A stretch of 64,000 bases of DNA from Larus michahellis (Eukaryota; Chordata; Aves; Charadriiformes; Laridae). The DNA lies in the NCBI RefSeq assembly GCF_964199755.1, contig NC_133897.1:113593579-113657578 (forward strand), read 5' to 3'. Shown one piece after another: positions 51,901-63,570 of the stretch (the stretch's first letter is position 1; every line of letters starts with the position of its first letter). Under the pieces are notes generated by a model. It was not told the DNA's origin. It did not search any database and worked only from the letters and a program-made list of their open reading frames with translations. The position numbers were made by a program, and so were the translations under genes.

Positions 51901-54900
51901 TACAGCTGGAAACCTCCATACAGCATCCAACCCCCTGAAGCAGGTGCTGACTAGCTTCCTCAAGATGACAATTTGAAAAGGAATTTGTGTTTTAGAGACA
52001 AAATTAATAGTCAGTTATGATGACATTAACCAAACAAAATCTGGACAACCGCCACCTCCAACTCCACAGAGCAGATACAGCCTTAAACGTTTGGTTCCAC
52101 ACAGTAATTTATTCAGTACCCACAGAATGAGCTGTAAGATGTTTAAAGCGCAGGTTCCGTCCCGATGTTTTGCTTCTATTATAAGACTGTGAGCTCAGCA
52201 TCTGGCAGGAGGAAGCAATTTAAAAAGAAAAAAAAAAAAAAAAAAAAAAAAGAAAATCCCGAAGAAATGCAAACTTACCAACACAGTCACAGCACTCGTC
52301 CCACAGTGTGCCCAGGCAGAGCATGCACTCCTTGCAGCAGGAACAGTTGCCTTCCCCGGGGCGGCACTGACACAGCTCCTGAAAACGACAGAAACTCGTC
52401 ACACAGCAGCAACCCCAGATGTAAAATGCTAACGCGGCAGAGCAGCTCTTCCTCAAGCCGCAACTCAAATTACGGCATTAAAAAAGCTTAGTACGCTAAT
52501 ACAGTGAGTAAACGGTAAAACAGTTCCAGCCAAAGAACTGATCTTAGTTTACAAAAGGATCTCTTGCAAGCTGGTTGGGGTTTTTTGTTGTTGTTGTTTT
52601 TTTAAAAGGTGACATTCTAGGGACAAATCTGAAGCCAGGATTTAAAAGAGGAAAAAAAAAATCCTATTCACAGGAAAGGTGTGTGCACTCCTGGGTATGC
52701 CTGAATCTACAAGTTCTTTGAGTGTTTTTTCCCATCACAACAGGATGTTTCTTCAAAGAAGGATGTTTCTTTATATATAAATAGTACGTTATAATTTAGC
52801 TAAAAAAGGAAGTTACTATAAGCTGCATGTGCATACTCAAGATCATCCACGACGTCTATCATCACACCTATTCATGGATTCTAAAAGGAACTTACTTAAG
52901 TCATCTGACCACAGGATTTTGTGCATCTCTGAACGCTTGTTGCACATTGCTCTCCATTTGCAATATTAGTGACCAGATTATTTCCAGCTGATTCAAACCT
53001 TCCCCCTCCTCCTCCCCAAAACCGACACCTTGCGATACTTCCAACACTTCTGGAGCCTCTAGGAAGTGAAATGGTATGCATATGCATTTTTCTTTAATCG
53101 TTATTAAGCTAGAAAAATGGAAAAGGCATGGAAGCAAGAAGATAAACCCTTTGCTTCAAATTACCTAAACTCGAAGGCACTGGTTTAGCAGTCCTGCTGA
53201 AGACATATGCTTGTGGACCTCGCAACATGGAAATAGCTTACATGGGTGAAGCAAGTCTAAAAACCAGGTGGTCTCCTTCCCTCTAGCTCAAATCCGTGCT
53301 AGTAATTCCAGTTTGGCTGAAAGACTGTGGCTACATGACAATAATATATAGGCTTGAATCATGCTGTAGCGCAAAACATGGACAGTCATTTGGTTGTCCA
53401 AAGAATTTGGTTTTGATGACGTCCGTCTAACTATCACGTTACGCACAACCGGTGAGAAAACAAAATCCCATTACTGGAAACACTGACCACAGGATCCTTC
53501 CCACCCTCAGTTTTACTGGAAGGGCCATCGGCAAATCTCTGCTACGCACTGGACCGAGGAGAAGATGACGCCCATCCCCGCTCTTTGATCCTGAAGGAAA
53601 TGAAGCTTCAGGGCTCCTGGTTCTGGACTAAAACTGAACAAACCCCCAAACCTGCTGCAGACAATGTATTAATGCAGTATAAATTCATTGATAGGTTATT
53701 TTTCCATTCGCATCATCACAAATCTTCTTGAAGCCATCAAAGAAACCAGATTCACAAACTGTTGCGTTTTCTGCGTAATGCTGAGAAATGCTGTTGCCTG
53801 CAGAGTTGAATGTGAACTGTTTGCCCTGCTGAGTGAGCGAGCGTGAACTTCTTCTGCTCCACATGCATTTCTGCAACATGCATAAGCCTTGCAATTTTAT
53901 TTACTGTGTGGAAAGCTACCAAGATTTTTTCACTTTTTCATCCTCAAAGTTTATTAATGTCACCTATTACTATGCCGTTTCCAAGCAAAAGATGAAAAAC
54001 AGGCTCATTAATAAAATATACAATTTTTTTCCACAAGAGGAGACACCACAAACTTAGAAAGATGACTTATGTGAATGCATGACGCATTTCTAAAATATTT
54101 ATCTTTCCGTTTGATAAACAGATTGTGTCAGCCTTGAGAATAAAAAGCCTGAATAAAACGACTTTAAAAACAACCATGAGTAAAGTACTGTTACCTTGGC
54201 CAGAGAATAGCATGAATACATATTAGCATTAAAAATATCCTATATATTTGCTCTTTAACAGTAAAACTGGGCAACCAACTTCGCACTTATTAAAGACATT
54301 GCAACACCAACAAGCCAGTATGTGGGAGGAGGCGATTCTCCGTAAACTATTAAATGTAATGTATGAAGCAAAGCCAGAAAACTCACTACATTTAAGTTGT
54401 TTCAGTTTTATAGATTGCACTGTGTGAATCTAAGAGAAGAGTATTCTCACTGAATTAAATGTAACCTTAATTTATACATTTGCAATGTAATAAACAAAAT
54501 TATGCTTAGCTTCGATACGTGTAAGCACTAGTTTTGGATAGCATCGCTACACCTACCAGTATTTTAACAGCTTTATTTTTATAGGAAGGGCTTATGAGCA
54601 GGATAATTTTTTATTTTATTTTCTATTTTTATTTCTTACTTTTATTTTTTTTTTAACTTGGGAGAGGGGAGGAGGGCAGAAAGAGCAACCTGATTAGTCT
54701 TCTACACAGTTCTCCAGCTCCCTCCTTCTCACAGTTGGGCTATCTCTTCAGGGCAATAACTGTATGTTTTTCCATATATGCGTTTGCACGTACACGGTTT
54801 CCTTAACTCTTGAGTCCTTCTGCCTGACTCATCCACACTGGATACTGGTGCAGGATACATCTTTTTAAAAGAATGCTTACATGAGACGTGGGTGAAGCGA

Positions 54901-57900
54901 GGCAGAATGAGAAACGTTCCTTGTTGATAGCTGGGGGTGGTGAGGCGTCAGTGGAAGAAAATATTACTCATAAGTCAACTTGGCAACTTCCCAAGCTCAA
55001 CTACTGAAGGTGCATCGGGAAATGTATTTTGCTAGGCAAGAAATAAGCCTCTCGGTCTAAAAATACAGCACTAAATGGGAAGCAGGCATGTTCGTACAAT
55101 AAAGATACTTCTGCTCCAGAGAGCAAATAAAGATTTTTACAAGGTATTTAACATCTGCATTTTTTCAAAGCTTTCTCGAAATGACAGAGACTATTTTCTC
55201 TGTGCAGTGAGAAACAGGACCTGAAGGCATTGGCAACATCTCTGCAAACTGGAAGGGGGAGGGAAAGAAAAGGAGCTAATGTTTTTTTCCTAGAACAGCT
55301 TAATAACAGAAAATCTCCTGGAAGCAAACCATCCAGAACTGTTTTGTTAACCCAACTGCGTTACGTACTACAGCTACAACACAGACACTAAAAGTAATTT
55401 TTAAATGCCTGAGCCCTGAAGTTAAGGAGTGGTGTTTATTTCATACCACAGGGCTAAAAAGTCTTGGAAATCCTTTCAAGCTGACAAGTTTGTACACAAG
55501 ATTAACAGGAGGTGAAGACAAAGATGAAGAGAGTTTTTAATTGGAACAATACCATGCCAGCCAAGGTGAACACAGGGAGAAAACTCTGTATTCTCCGGAA
55601 AACAATCCCTCTTTAGAAAGATCCGAAATCCGTGCCTGAACTATACTACTGTTTGTTTCCCACAGACAGCGGTAGTTTAAAGAGATGTTGCAAAGCTCGG
55701 CTTCCAGCACAACATGGACGTGAAGCCACCCAAGCCACTGCAGGTAGCTCTGCACCGCAAGAGCCAGCTTGGGACTCGCCTCAAACCCGTTTGCTACGAA
55801 CAGTTGTGGGAACATCCCATCCCAGAGCTTTCTGCCTTCAAGGATTTCCTCCATGTTGCAAGGACACGATACACGCCTCCGCTCCGCCCAGCCAGCCTAA
55901 CTGGCCTCCTCATCTCCTCCACACATGGAAACATCAAAACAACCCACGCGTCCAAGTCAACAGCAGATGTGCTAGAATAAATACTGCAACACGCACGCCA
56001 TGTGCAACCAGGGCTCGGTGGCCTACCTGAAGAGCAAGGTAACAGACAGTTATTGACCTCCATGCCCCAATCCCAGAGACACAGGAAGGAACCACATCCA
56101 AAGCCTTCAAAGGCACTAATTTTGTGGTCCTACTCTGCCTACGCTCCCAAGTCTTATCCACGACTCCTTCAACAGCTACAGGAAGCCACAGAGTTTTTTT
56201 GCGAAGGCTAAGCTTACGCAGAGAGATGCCTCAAGCTATTTTCTTATAGGTCTTTGCTTACGGAAAAACAAGCAGCAGACTACGAGAGCACCAATGAAGC
56301 TAGAGCCTTGGGATGTAAAAGGAAAGCTGAACGCATGCAAGTTGTTGATCTCACGCTCTGTTCTGGATCTAACAAAATAAATATTTATGTAGGGACCACC
56401 CTTAAGCAGAGCAGCTCCTAAGGAGTCGCAGTCATGACTGTGCTGACTTTCAGCCATATGGCAAAAATATTTATGTTAGCCATATGCTTTTCGAGAGAGC
56501 AGGTCTTTTGTCTCATTACGTCTCCAAGACGGGCAGCCTCACTTTCTGCACGCAGATGCAGATGACAAACATTCACATTCTGTTTCCCCCCCAGTCGTCT
56601 CCGAGTGACATTATCTTGGTTTCAAGCCACGGATTTTGCCAAACTAGAAATGTTATAAAAATAGGTTAGGGAAGAATGTCATGTAATAGTCAAGCAAACT
56701 CACTCAACACAGTATTTTATTTTAAAGTTCAGATTTCTCCAGAAGAGCTCAGAGGGGAAAAAAAAAACCCCAAATACTAATATACTGTACTTGTATACCT
56801 ACCCAAGAAATAACACACACTTCACATACCAGTGCAGTGCTTCTGCCACAACAGTGCTGAAGATTTAAAAACATAAAATGGGGGGGGGGGGGAGGGGCGG
56901 TGGGTTAAAAAGAAAGATGACAATTGCTTTAAGCCACAGCTTTGGGAATCTTCGTATCCACAATCAGACTAGTCTGACCTGATCTGTTCTTCTATAAAGA
57001 ATGAATACTGACTGGTATGTCAGGCCTGTTCGCAGGAAGAGAGCAGCCAGACGGGGAAAATGAACAGCGGCATTCCCCCGTAATTGTACGCGGTTCACGC
57101 GGTCTGAGTTACTTTAGGATCTTGGAGAATTGCATGCGATTTCAATTTTAGGGAAATGCCTTAAAAAGGGATTTGACATCACCTGTACAAAGTTAAGAGA
57201 GCACACACCTACAGCGAGTGAGGCAGTACAGGGGTCTCTCTGCACGCACAGGGCTGTGTCGCTACAGGGATGCCAACATAATCCAAGGAAAGCACAGTCG
57301 TGTGAGCCGCCTCCAAACAGCGCTGAACCTCAAGCTGTCTTATTCCCAGCCGAGGAAGGACTCCAGTAGCATTAGCTCCACTTCTCCTGGGCTGTACTCT
57401 GTCCAGACTAGCTCATAAAAATGAAGTTTAAATGCTGGGTGTCTCAAGCCTGACCCGATAAAAGGTAAGTTGTTACTTGGGAAGGAGATGTCTGTGCTTT
57501 CATGGGTGGTGGACTCCATCAGCGGCAAAGGAAAAGGAGACAATAAATCTTCCCTGTTTTCCTTTCATGTGGACCAACAGCTTTCCCCTAAATCAACAAA
57601 TCTGCACCACCACACTTGTTATTTAAGCGCCTCGCACATCCAACGCCACAACTAGCATCTTACTTTCTAAAGGCTTCAAGCCTAGGGGTGATTTGAAAAA
57701 AAGGCAACAGAGGAACTTTGTAAGTGCATCAGTTTGTGACGGTGCACAGTGCCCGGCAAAAACACTGGCATCGTCTTTGAAATGGTAAAAGTCAAAAGCC
57801 CCTTTCTTGCTTCTGTATTTAACAACTCCACAGACCAGAGTGGGGATAGGAGAAACAGCTATTTTATCTTTAAAGCAATGGCAGTGCAGAAGCCAGGAAG

Positions 57901-59326
57901 AAGACAGTTCAGCCTACAGCCAGCTTCATTCCACAGGACGATTCGTGAACCTGGCACGTATTTTTATTTGTAAACCAGACCAATTTCATACAGAAGTCAA
58001 TGAAATGAAGTAAACACGGAAATGCTTCATGCCACTTCTGCATCAGTTTTCAGACTGTGATCATACATTTTCAGTAAGCATACTCACACATTACCGGCAT
58101 ATGGTATTTGTGTTCTCTGCTTTTGCATTTCCAATCTACAAAGAGGCAGTAAGAAATGATTTATTGCAAGGAAGCTGCAACTAACCACGCGATGGCTCCT
58201 TTCTTCAATATGGAGTCAAGAAGCGTGCTCAGTACACCATCAGTAAAAAAAGACTTGGTAGATAGCAGAACTGCTCGCAATTCTGCTACAAAAGGCGCTT
58301 TTGTTCTGCTGCACGCCATGCTTCTGAACTTCTACTATAAGACGAGGAACCTGGTCTCAGTCTGTCTCTTTTCCTGTGTGGACAGACACAAAAGCAGTGA
58401 CTGGATTTGAGTTTAAGATCCACTGCCTACCAGTTCAACTCCTAAGTTTTTGTTGGGTTGTTTTTTGTTTTTGGTTTTTTTTAAGTAAGACCCACGTGCT
58501 TTCAGAGCTTGCTCACTACTGTTGGTAGCTACAGGTCCCTGCTGATCAAAAAGCTTCTCCAAATGCACCTCAGGACTTGAAGACAACTTAGGTTCCTCCT
58601 CGTGTTAGTTCTCTCATGTGAGTTCAGGCATCTTTCCATCGACCATACAAACATGATGTTAGGGCGAGCATCAGGCATCAACTACCGACCCTCTGCATGG
58701 GCCGGGACATTTAAGAAAGTGGACAGATTACAAGTTAAGGGGAACAGATAAGGAGAACATCGCAGACAGATATGGGAACATGCTAAGCACGTTTGAACTG
58801 CTGGTATTGCAGGTATCTTTAAAAAAACCACAACTGTTGCCCACAGAAACCTCCCTAATAAAATGTCTGTTTTAAATTGCTGCTTGTTCATAACATCACA
58901 AAAAAAGAAGAAAGAGACTGAAAACTAACAGCGTGACTGGTAGTGCCTTCTAACAATAACCCAGCAATCCTCATCCTTGACTTGAAAATGCTTCCATTAA
59001 AAGAAGAAACATGCCCTTATCTATAAAACTGTTGTTAATCTGCATTTACACATGCAGGACACCATAATTAACTTCTTTTAAAAAAAACAACCCGGTATTT
59101 AACATAAAATGCCAGTTACTTGTATCACTGGATCTTTTCAAGACACAGCTTCAGAACTGTTTCTTAAATGCTTTGAAGCACATAAAGGAAAGATGACTCC
59201 TACCTGTATCAGGCATTTACTGACATCGCTAGCACAGAGAGCCTTATTGCAGCCTGCTGCCGACTGGATCCAGAGCAGGAACAGGAGGAGAGTGACGGTG
59301 GGCGCCGTGACGTACTGCGACCTCAT
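39764..59326 (-). CDS. TWSG1: TWSG1, twisted gastrulation BMP signalling modulator 1: whole split coding region
   Basis: Four coding exons on the minus strand (59204-59326, 52279-52378, 47946-48212, 39764-39945) join in phase to 672 nt, or 223 residues plus TGA, the human length. The product is a secreted cysteine-rich glycoprotein. It binds BMPs and chordin, promotes chordin cleavage by tolloid proteases, and so both inhibits and releases BMP signals in dorsoventral patterning and skeletal development. Visible features are a signal peptide at 1-25 (hydrophobic [10 protein letters not shown]), an N-terminal Cys-rich BMP/chordin-binding domain from C26 to about 79, a low-Cys middle region, and a C-terminal Cys-rich domain with [11 protein letters not shown] and [15 protein letters not shown]-glycosylation sequons are at N52, N81 and N147. 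The start ATG has A at -3. No disruption is seen. Confidence 0.97.
41160..43250. other. Unusual mosaic stretch in TWSG1 intron, origin unclear
   Basis: Relative to flanking intron this segment is richer in G and C and has longer open frames (up to 146 codons on the minus strand, 41848-42288) without recognisable domains. It contains a 10-bp perfect palindrome with one spacer base (41311-41331) and a 17-bp direct repeat, TTTCATCACCAACGATA, at 42150-42166 and 42184-42200. It adjoins an LTR-like segment, so it could be decayed retroelement sequence, but I cannot name a family. Confidence 0.3.
43251..43600 (-). mobile_element. Possible decayed LTR, minus orientation
   Basis: On the minus strand a TATA-like GTATATACAAGG (about 43491-43502) is followed about 150 bases later by GGAAATAAACTTTCTTTTTC (near 43340). 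That poly(A) signal plus pyrimidine run resembles an LTR R/U5 junction. No paired LTR, target duplication or viral protein segment was recognised. It may equally be unique intron sequence. Confidence 0.3.
45601..45620. repeat. (CA)n microsatellite
   Basis: Alternating CA/CG-interrupted dinucleotides (ACACACGCGCACACACACAC) in the TWSG1 intron. Confidence 0.85.
47946..48212 (-). CDS. TWSG1: TWSG1 coding exon 3 (residues 75-164, middle region)
   Basis: Acceptor CTCTGCAG, then [19 protein letters not shown]; ends APYSSDK plus one base at donor AAG|GTAATG (267 bases, phase 1 to phase 1). It is a symmetric exon encoding the low-cysteine linker with sequons N81-Y-S and N147-V-S. Skipping it would keep the frame and join the two Cys-rich domains. 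Confidence 0.96.
48213..52278 (-). other. TWSG1: TWSG1 intron between coding exons 2 and 3
   Basis: About 4.1 kb GT-AG intron. It contains an AT-rich patch near 50.17-50.22 kb and a 24-base A run at 52228-52251 close to the donor. No gene or named repeat family is recognised. Confidence 0.8.
52228..52251. repeat. 24-base A run (poly-U in the TWSG1 transcript)
   Basis: Uninterrupted A run on the plus strand. In the pre-mRNA it is a U24 tract starting 27 bases after the coding exon 2 donor. Confidence 0.95.
52279..52378 (-). CDS. TWSG1: TWSG1 coding exon 2 (residues 42-75, Cys-rich domain)
   Basis: Acceptor TTTTCAG, then [15 protein letters not shown]; ends WDECCDCV plus one base of a Gly codon at donor TTG|GTAAGT (100 bases, phase 0 to phase 1). 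It is dense in cysteines and carries the N52-C-S sequon. A 24-base poly-U tract follows the donor by 27 bases on the sense strand. Confidence 0.96.
52379..59203 (-). other. TWSG1: TWSG1 intron between coding exons 1 and 2
   Basis: About 6.8 kb GT-AG intron with scattered homopolymer runs, including a 14-base G run near 56.88 kb. Short tandem AGGATGTTTCTT copies lie near 52.74-52.77 kb. No gene or named repeat family is recognised. Confidence 0.8.
59204..59326 (-). CDS. TWSG1: TWSG1 coding exon 1 (residues 1-41, signal peptide)
   Basis: The ATG is at 59326-59324. It encodes a signal peptide ([19 protein letters not shown], likely cleaved before C26), then [16 protein letters not shown], which is identical to human as I recall it. 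The donor is CAG|GTAGGA, phase 0. The transcribed exon extends to an acceptor after TTTATTTCAG at 59369, giving 43 bases of 5' UTR without an upstream ATG. Confidence 0.96.
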
Positions 59327-59369
59327 GTTTCCTGCAGGTGAGCGATTTGCACAAGTACTGCAACCAGCA

Positions 59370-61447
59370 CTGAAATAAAAAACAGCAACTGAAAAGGCAA
59401 TTTGGGGGAAAACAAAAAAAGTTAAATCCTACTTCCCTTCCCCGCTTCCAGTTCCTTCAAAGAAGATTCACGTTTTTTAGGAGAAAAAAAAAAAGGTCAA
59501 ATTGGGGAGCTTAACAACAGACCCAACTCCTCCTCCCCCAGCTAACTTGTTTATTTGGAGCCTTCTGATATTGCACCTTTGGATTAAAACTGCAATATGC
59601 TCAAGGTGAAAAATCCCGAGTCTGCAATATCAAATACGATATCGTATAAATAGTGACAATAAAAAAACCGCCTCCGGTGAAGGAGGCGCCTCCAGTGAAG
59701 AATCCACCAGTGGAGACCTAACTCTGTAAACACACAAAGCGGACAGATAGGTTTCATGTAGTATCTCCTCAGGCTACAGGAACACACAGGTGTCTCGGAC
59801 CAAAGCTTTACAGCAACCTTTTTACAACAAGTGTAAGGTAAGTTGCCATGTCAGCTTTGATGTCGACAGACGTGTGTTCTCAGACCAACAGTCAGATGTC
59901 ACAGAGGCTTTCAACTGAACCACAAAGTTGCCGTTAACTTTGTTTTTTTTAAATTACAGCCACCAATGTTAAAAAAAAAAAAAAGTATCAGAGTTTGAAA
60001 CTTTCAAGAGCCACGCAAGCGACGGCAGTCAGCAGGAGAGAAGCATCTGCTACTTCAAACAGAGAGAAGCAGCAGGTTCGTTCAAAGCATTCCACCTTTC
60101 TCCCATTGTGAAAGCCCAGCATCTCGGCCCGTGGTGTTTGTTACAAATACAGCCCGTAGTGGTGTGCCAGCGAGCTCTTACTTGCGCTTAGCATCCCAGC
60201 CCAGTCAAAGAGAGGACCCTATTGCGCCAGGCACCGTACCAATATATAATAAAAGGCAGCCCATGTTTGGGCAAGCTCACAGTGAGCCTGTATTGTTCTC
60301 ATAAGAGGGGAAAAAATGCCAATGGGGCGCTAGATTTATTTCTTTCTTGCTGTATCTAGAAATGTTTTTCTGCTTTACGAACTCAAAAAAAAACCCCCAC
60401 CCCTCAATTAGTAATACCCAAACGTAAAAAATAAAGGCAGAAAAACAAGCCAACATGGAAATAAGGCACGATCTGGACGTTTCGAGCCTGCGTCAGATTA
60501 ATCTTTCTTACAATGGTTATTAAGGGCTTTTGAACCTCTCCCAGTTGGGCGCAGGATTGGGAGGGCATCACCCGGGGGGCAGGCATGGAGAACAGGGGAG
60601 CTTTCTCCTCAGAATGGGGGGTGTCACCGCTCACTTCCCCTGCTACCCTGGGCAAAGAAAGTTTCCTTTTCAGCTAGAAGCGGTCCAGCCCCGTCCCCGG
60701 CCCCGGCGGCCGCTGCACGCCGGCAGTCCAGGCGCAGAGGCCCGGGCAAGCACCGCGCCTGGCTCCGCAGGCGGTTCCTCGCCCCGCACCGCGCCTGGCT
60801 CCGCGCAGGGGCCGCGCTACAAGAGGCTCCCCGAGGAGCGGAGCCGCAGCGATGCCGGTTCCAGGAGCAGCCCGACCCCGCTCGGATGCGAAGCCACCCC
60901 GGGCCGGCCGCCTCCCCTGCCCTTTCCCCAGCATCCCCCATCCCTCTACGTTTCACCGACCGCGGCTTCCCCAGACTTTTACGCGGCATCTCCCCCCAGC
61001 TCCTGCAGACCGCCCCGGCGGTCCCCGCTCCCCCCCGGACCCGGCTCAGCGCCGTTCTCCCCCTCGGAAAAACACCCCCAAAGCCCCTCCGGCCGATCAA
61101 CCCCCGCTCCGCTCCCCCCTCCACTCCCCGGGGAGGCCCGGGCCGCAAAGATGGCACTGCCCGGGGCCCGGTGACAGGGAGCGCACCCCCCTGCCCAAGC
61201 CGCCCGGGGCAGACGGGGCCCCCTACGGGGAACGCCGCAGAAAGCCGCCCCTCCCGGCGGCGGGGGGCCCAGCCTCCCCCTTCTCCTCCGGCAGGCTGCG
61301 CCGAGCCGCACCGAAACTTTCCTTCCACAAAGAACCAGCCGCGGCCCCGCCGCCGCCGCCGCCGCCGCCACCGCCGCCTCCTCCTCCTGCCCCCTCCCGG
61401 CCACCAGCTCCATCCCACCCGCCCGCCCCCCCCGGCGGCTGGCTCAC
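59370..61447 (-). other. TWSG1: TWSG1 first intron (5' UTR), tentative extent
   Basis: Lies between the likely donor CTG|GTGAGCC at 61447 and the acceptor at 59370. It includes an 18-bp-period degenerate repeat at about 59670-59712 and, at its promoter end, GC-rich sequence with a CCG-triplet run and a 19-bp duplication at 60750-60768 and 60786-60804. Confidence 0.5.
61347..61379. repeat. (CCG)n triplet run
   Basis: About seven uninterrupted GCC/CCG triplets, one CCA interruption and two more units. On the TWSG1 sense strand this is (CGG)n. It lies close to the presumed exon 1 donor. Confidence 0.9.
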
Positions 61448-61750
61448 CAGACGGCGGCCGCGGGCCGGACACCCCCCGCTCCGCCGGCGGCTCTCGCTGC
61501 TCCGCCGGCGGCAGCAACCGCGCACCTCGGGCCGCTGCTCCCCCCTCGGCCGCAGGCAGCGCGGAGGCGGCGGCGCGGCCGCCCATCGCCCCGCCTCGGG
61601 GCACCGTCAGGCGCCAGGACCCTCCCCCCGCCGCCGGCAGCACGACCCGGGACCCTCCGCCCCGGCTGGCGGCGGCGGGGGCGGAGCGGAGCGGGGCGAG
61701 GAGGCAGGAGGTGGGGAAGCTTCGTGCCCGACCGAGCGGGCCGGGGGAGG
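61448..61750 (-). other. TWSG1: TWSG1 non-coding exon 1 (tentative)
   Basis: The coding exon at 59204-59369 has an acceptor but the gene's promoter is about 2 kb further upstream, so a 5'-UTR exon is required. The best donor in the island on the minus strand is CTG|GTGAGCC, ending the exon at 61448. The 5' boundary is not determinable from sequence. Confidence 0.35.
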
Positions 61751-62043
61751 CTGCCAGGCGGCGGGAGGGCGCTTCTTCCGGGGGCGAAGGGCCGAACGGC
61801 CCCCTTCCCGCCCCGGTGCTCGCAGGGGAAGACGCGGGAGTGCTGTGGGGAGAAAAGCCAGCCCTTGCCGCGGACTGGTTCCCCTCAGCGGCTGCCGCGA
61901 GGAAGGGGGGGGGGGGGCGGCTGGGAAGCACCCCCGCGGCGACGGGCAGGGCGGGAGGAAGGAGAAGGGGAGGTGAGGAAGGGACTCGCCCCGTCCCGGG
62001 CTGTGGGGCAGCCTCGCTGAGCCTCTCACGAACGCTGCCGTAT

Positions 62044-62058
62044 GTGTGTGTGTGTGTG
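62044..62058. repeat. (TG)n microsatellite
   Basis: Short TG repeat in the upstream flank of the TWSG1 island. Confidence 0.8.
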
Positions 62059-62220
62059 GAGGGGGCTTTGTCCTCCGACGCGCCGAGCTCCAAGGGAGCA
62101 AGGTACCAAGTTTGGTCTCTAGAAGAAAAGCCCAGGAGGAACCTGTCCCAGAAACCCGGAGCGGCCCTCGGGCTTCCCAGGAGACAGCAAGACCCCGCCA
62201 GGGAAACACGGCCACCTCCC

Positions 62221-63570
62221 CCGCAGGTCATTGCTGTATTTACTTCTGATCCCTCCTCCCCTCCCAGCTCACACCGCCTTGTTGAGAGAAACCCACAGCA
62301 GGGTGTCCTGAACACAGCAGGTGTCATCCCACGGAGTAAACTTGGGGTAAAATATAGGGTATTTTAAAATTCATCACAAAAACGTTTCTGCTGATACTTC
62401 CAGAGGATGAACTCTCCGTTTGTTTTACAGAAAACACCCTTGAACACCCACCCTCCTCCCAGCCCTGCGAGACGCCGATGTCCTGGGTCTCCCCGAGCAC
62501 GCACCGAGGTACCACTGAACAACTGCACCAAGTTCCACCTATAAATCACCCCTGTTGTCTCCATCCCGAGTATTTTTGTCACCCACTTCTTGCCTAACAC
62601 AGCCAACACTCCAGCAACCCAGTTTATCTTTTCTGTTCTTTATGAAATACTCTTCATTATCCATATCCCACACTTCCAAAAGTCTATATTGGGTTCTGCC
62701 ACTTCCAAATAGATATGTTACTTTTTATTACTCTAAGTATCTGATGGAAGTAAACTCACACACACTTACTAGTTGTAAACACCTTGCAGCTTTATCCATT
62801 TCCCCCCTCGTCTTTTTAAGCAGATAATAAGATTTCTGTATAAATTTTAAAATTTTACAGCTACTTTCAGAAGCATATTTTATTTTCAGAGGAGTATGAC
62901 ATTTGCCTTTTCCTCCGTACGTCTTCAATTCTGAGTGATGCCAGAAAGATATTCCTATATAAAAGCAGGAACAACTTCTCCTTCCACAGGTACCTAACAA
63001 ATTGAAAGTGGAAAAAAAAGTTACAGGGCAGGAACTACATATTAATTGGTTTTACTATGCTTGAGTTACTATTAATTTATTCTTGAGTGGAACTAGCAAT
63101 GATGTGCAGATGGGAAGGAACCTGCTGTCCATACAGCCCCTTGTTCAGTGCCCTTTTGCTCTCCATCACAAGGTACCCTGGGCATCGATACAAGCAGGAG
63201 TTAAGTATTCTGTAGAAGTTCACCTAGTAATCAAAAAATCAGTTCAAATTAAGTACCTTAAAAGCTCTTTCCCAGGTAACCGGGACTCTTGCCTAAGCCC
63301 CATTGCTTTCAGAAGTAATTTCACAGACATCAGATCCCAAGCATTCTTGAATAATTTAGGGACTAGAGGGTAACAAATCTTTTTCATGAATATCTGTAAC
63401 CTCCTACTAATAAATGATTAACTATCTTCTCATTAACAGTACCAAGAATAAAAAAAAGTGTTAAATTTCGCAACACGGGAATTATTTTTTTTTTTTTTTT
63501 TAGTTTCACTGAGCCTCCTTACATATTTCAGGAATGCTAAGATTTGATACAGCAAGTGTTACAATATTAA
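62221..63570. other. Intergenic DNA upstream of TWSG1
   Basis: The sequence returns to AT-rich composition after the CpG island. No coding exon, repeat family or RNA gene is recognised. A 20-base T run is at about 63483-63502. Confidence 0.6.

Larger units (their letters stand above)
60680..62220. promoter_or_regulatory. TWSG1: TWSG1 CpG-island promoter
   Basis: A long GC- and CpG-dense block sits at the expected 5' end of TWSG1, flanked on both sides by AT-rich DNA. It contains many GC boxes (GGGGCGG-type) and no clear TATA element, consistent with a broad CpG promoter. Very long open frames occur on both strands, which is expected because stop codons are AT-rich. The transcription start is not resolved. 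Confidence 0.85.

Noticed and set aside
60886-62367. 493-codon plus-strand frame (and overlapping long frames) as a new protein gene
   Set aside because: It lies wholly in a CpG island where stop codons are rare, several frames on both strands are open at once, and the composition is low-complexity Pro/Arg/Ala/Gly with no domain.
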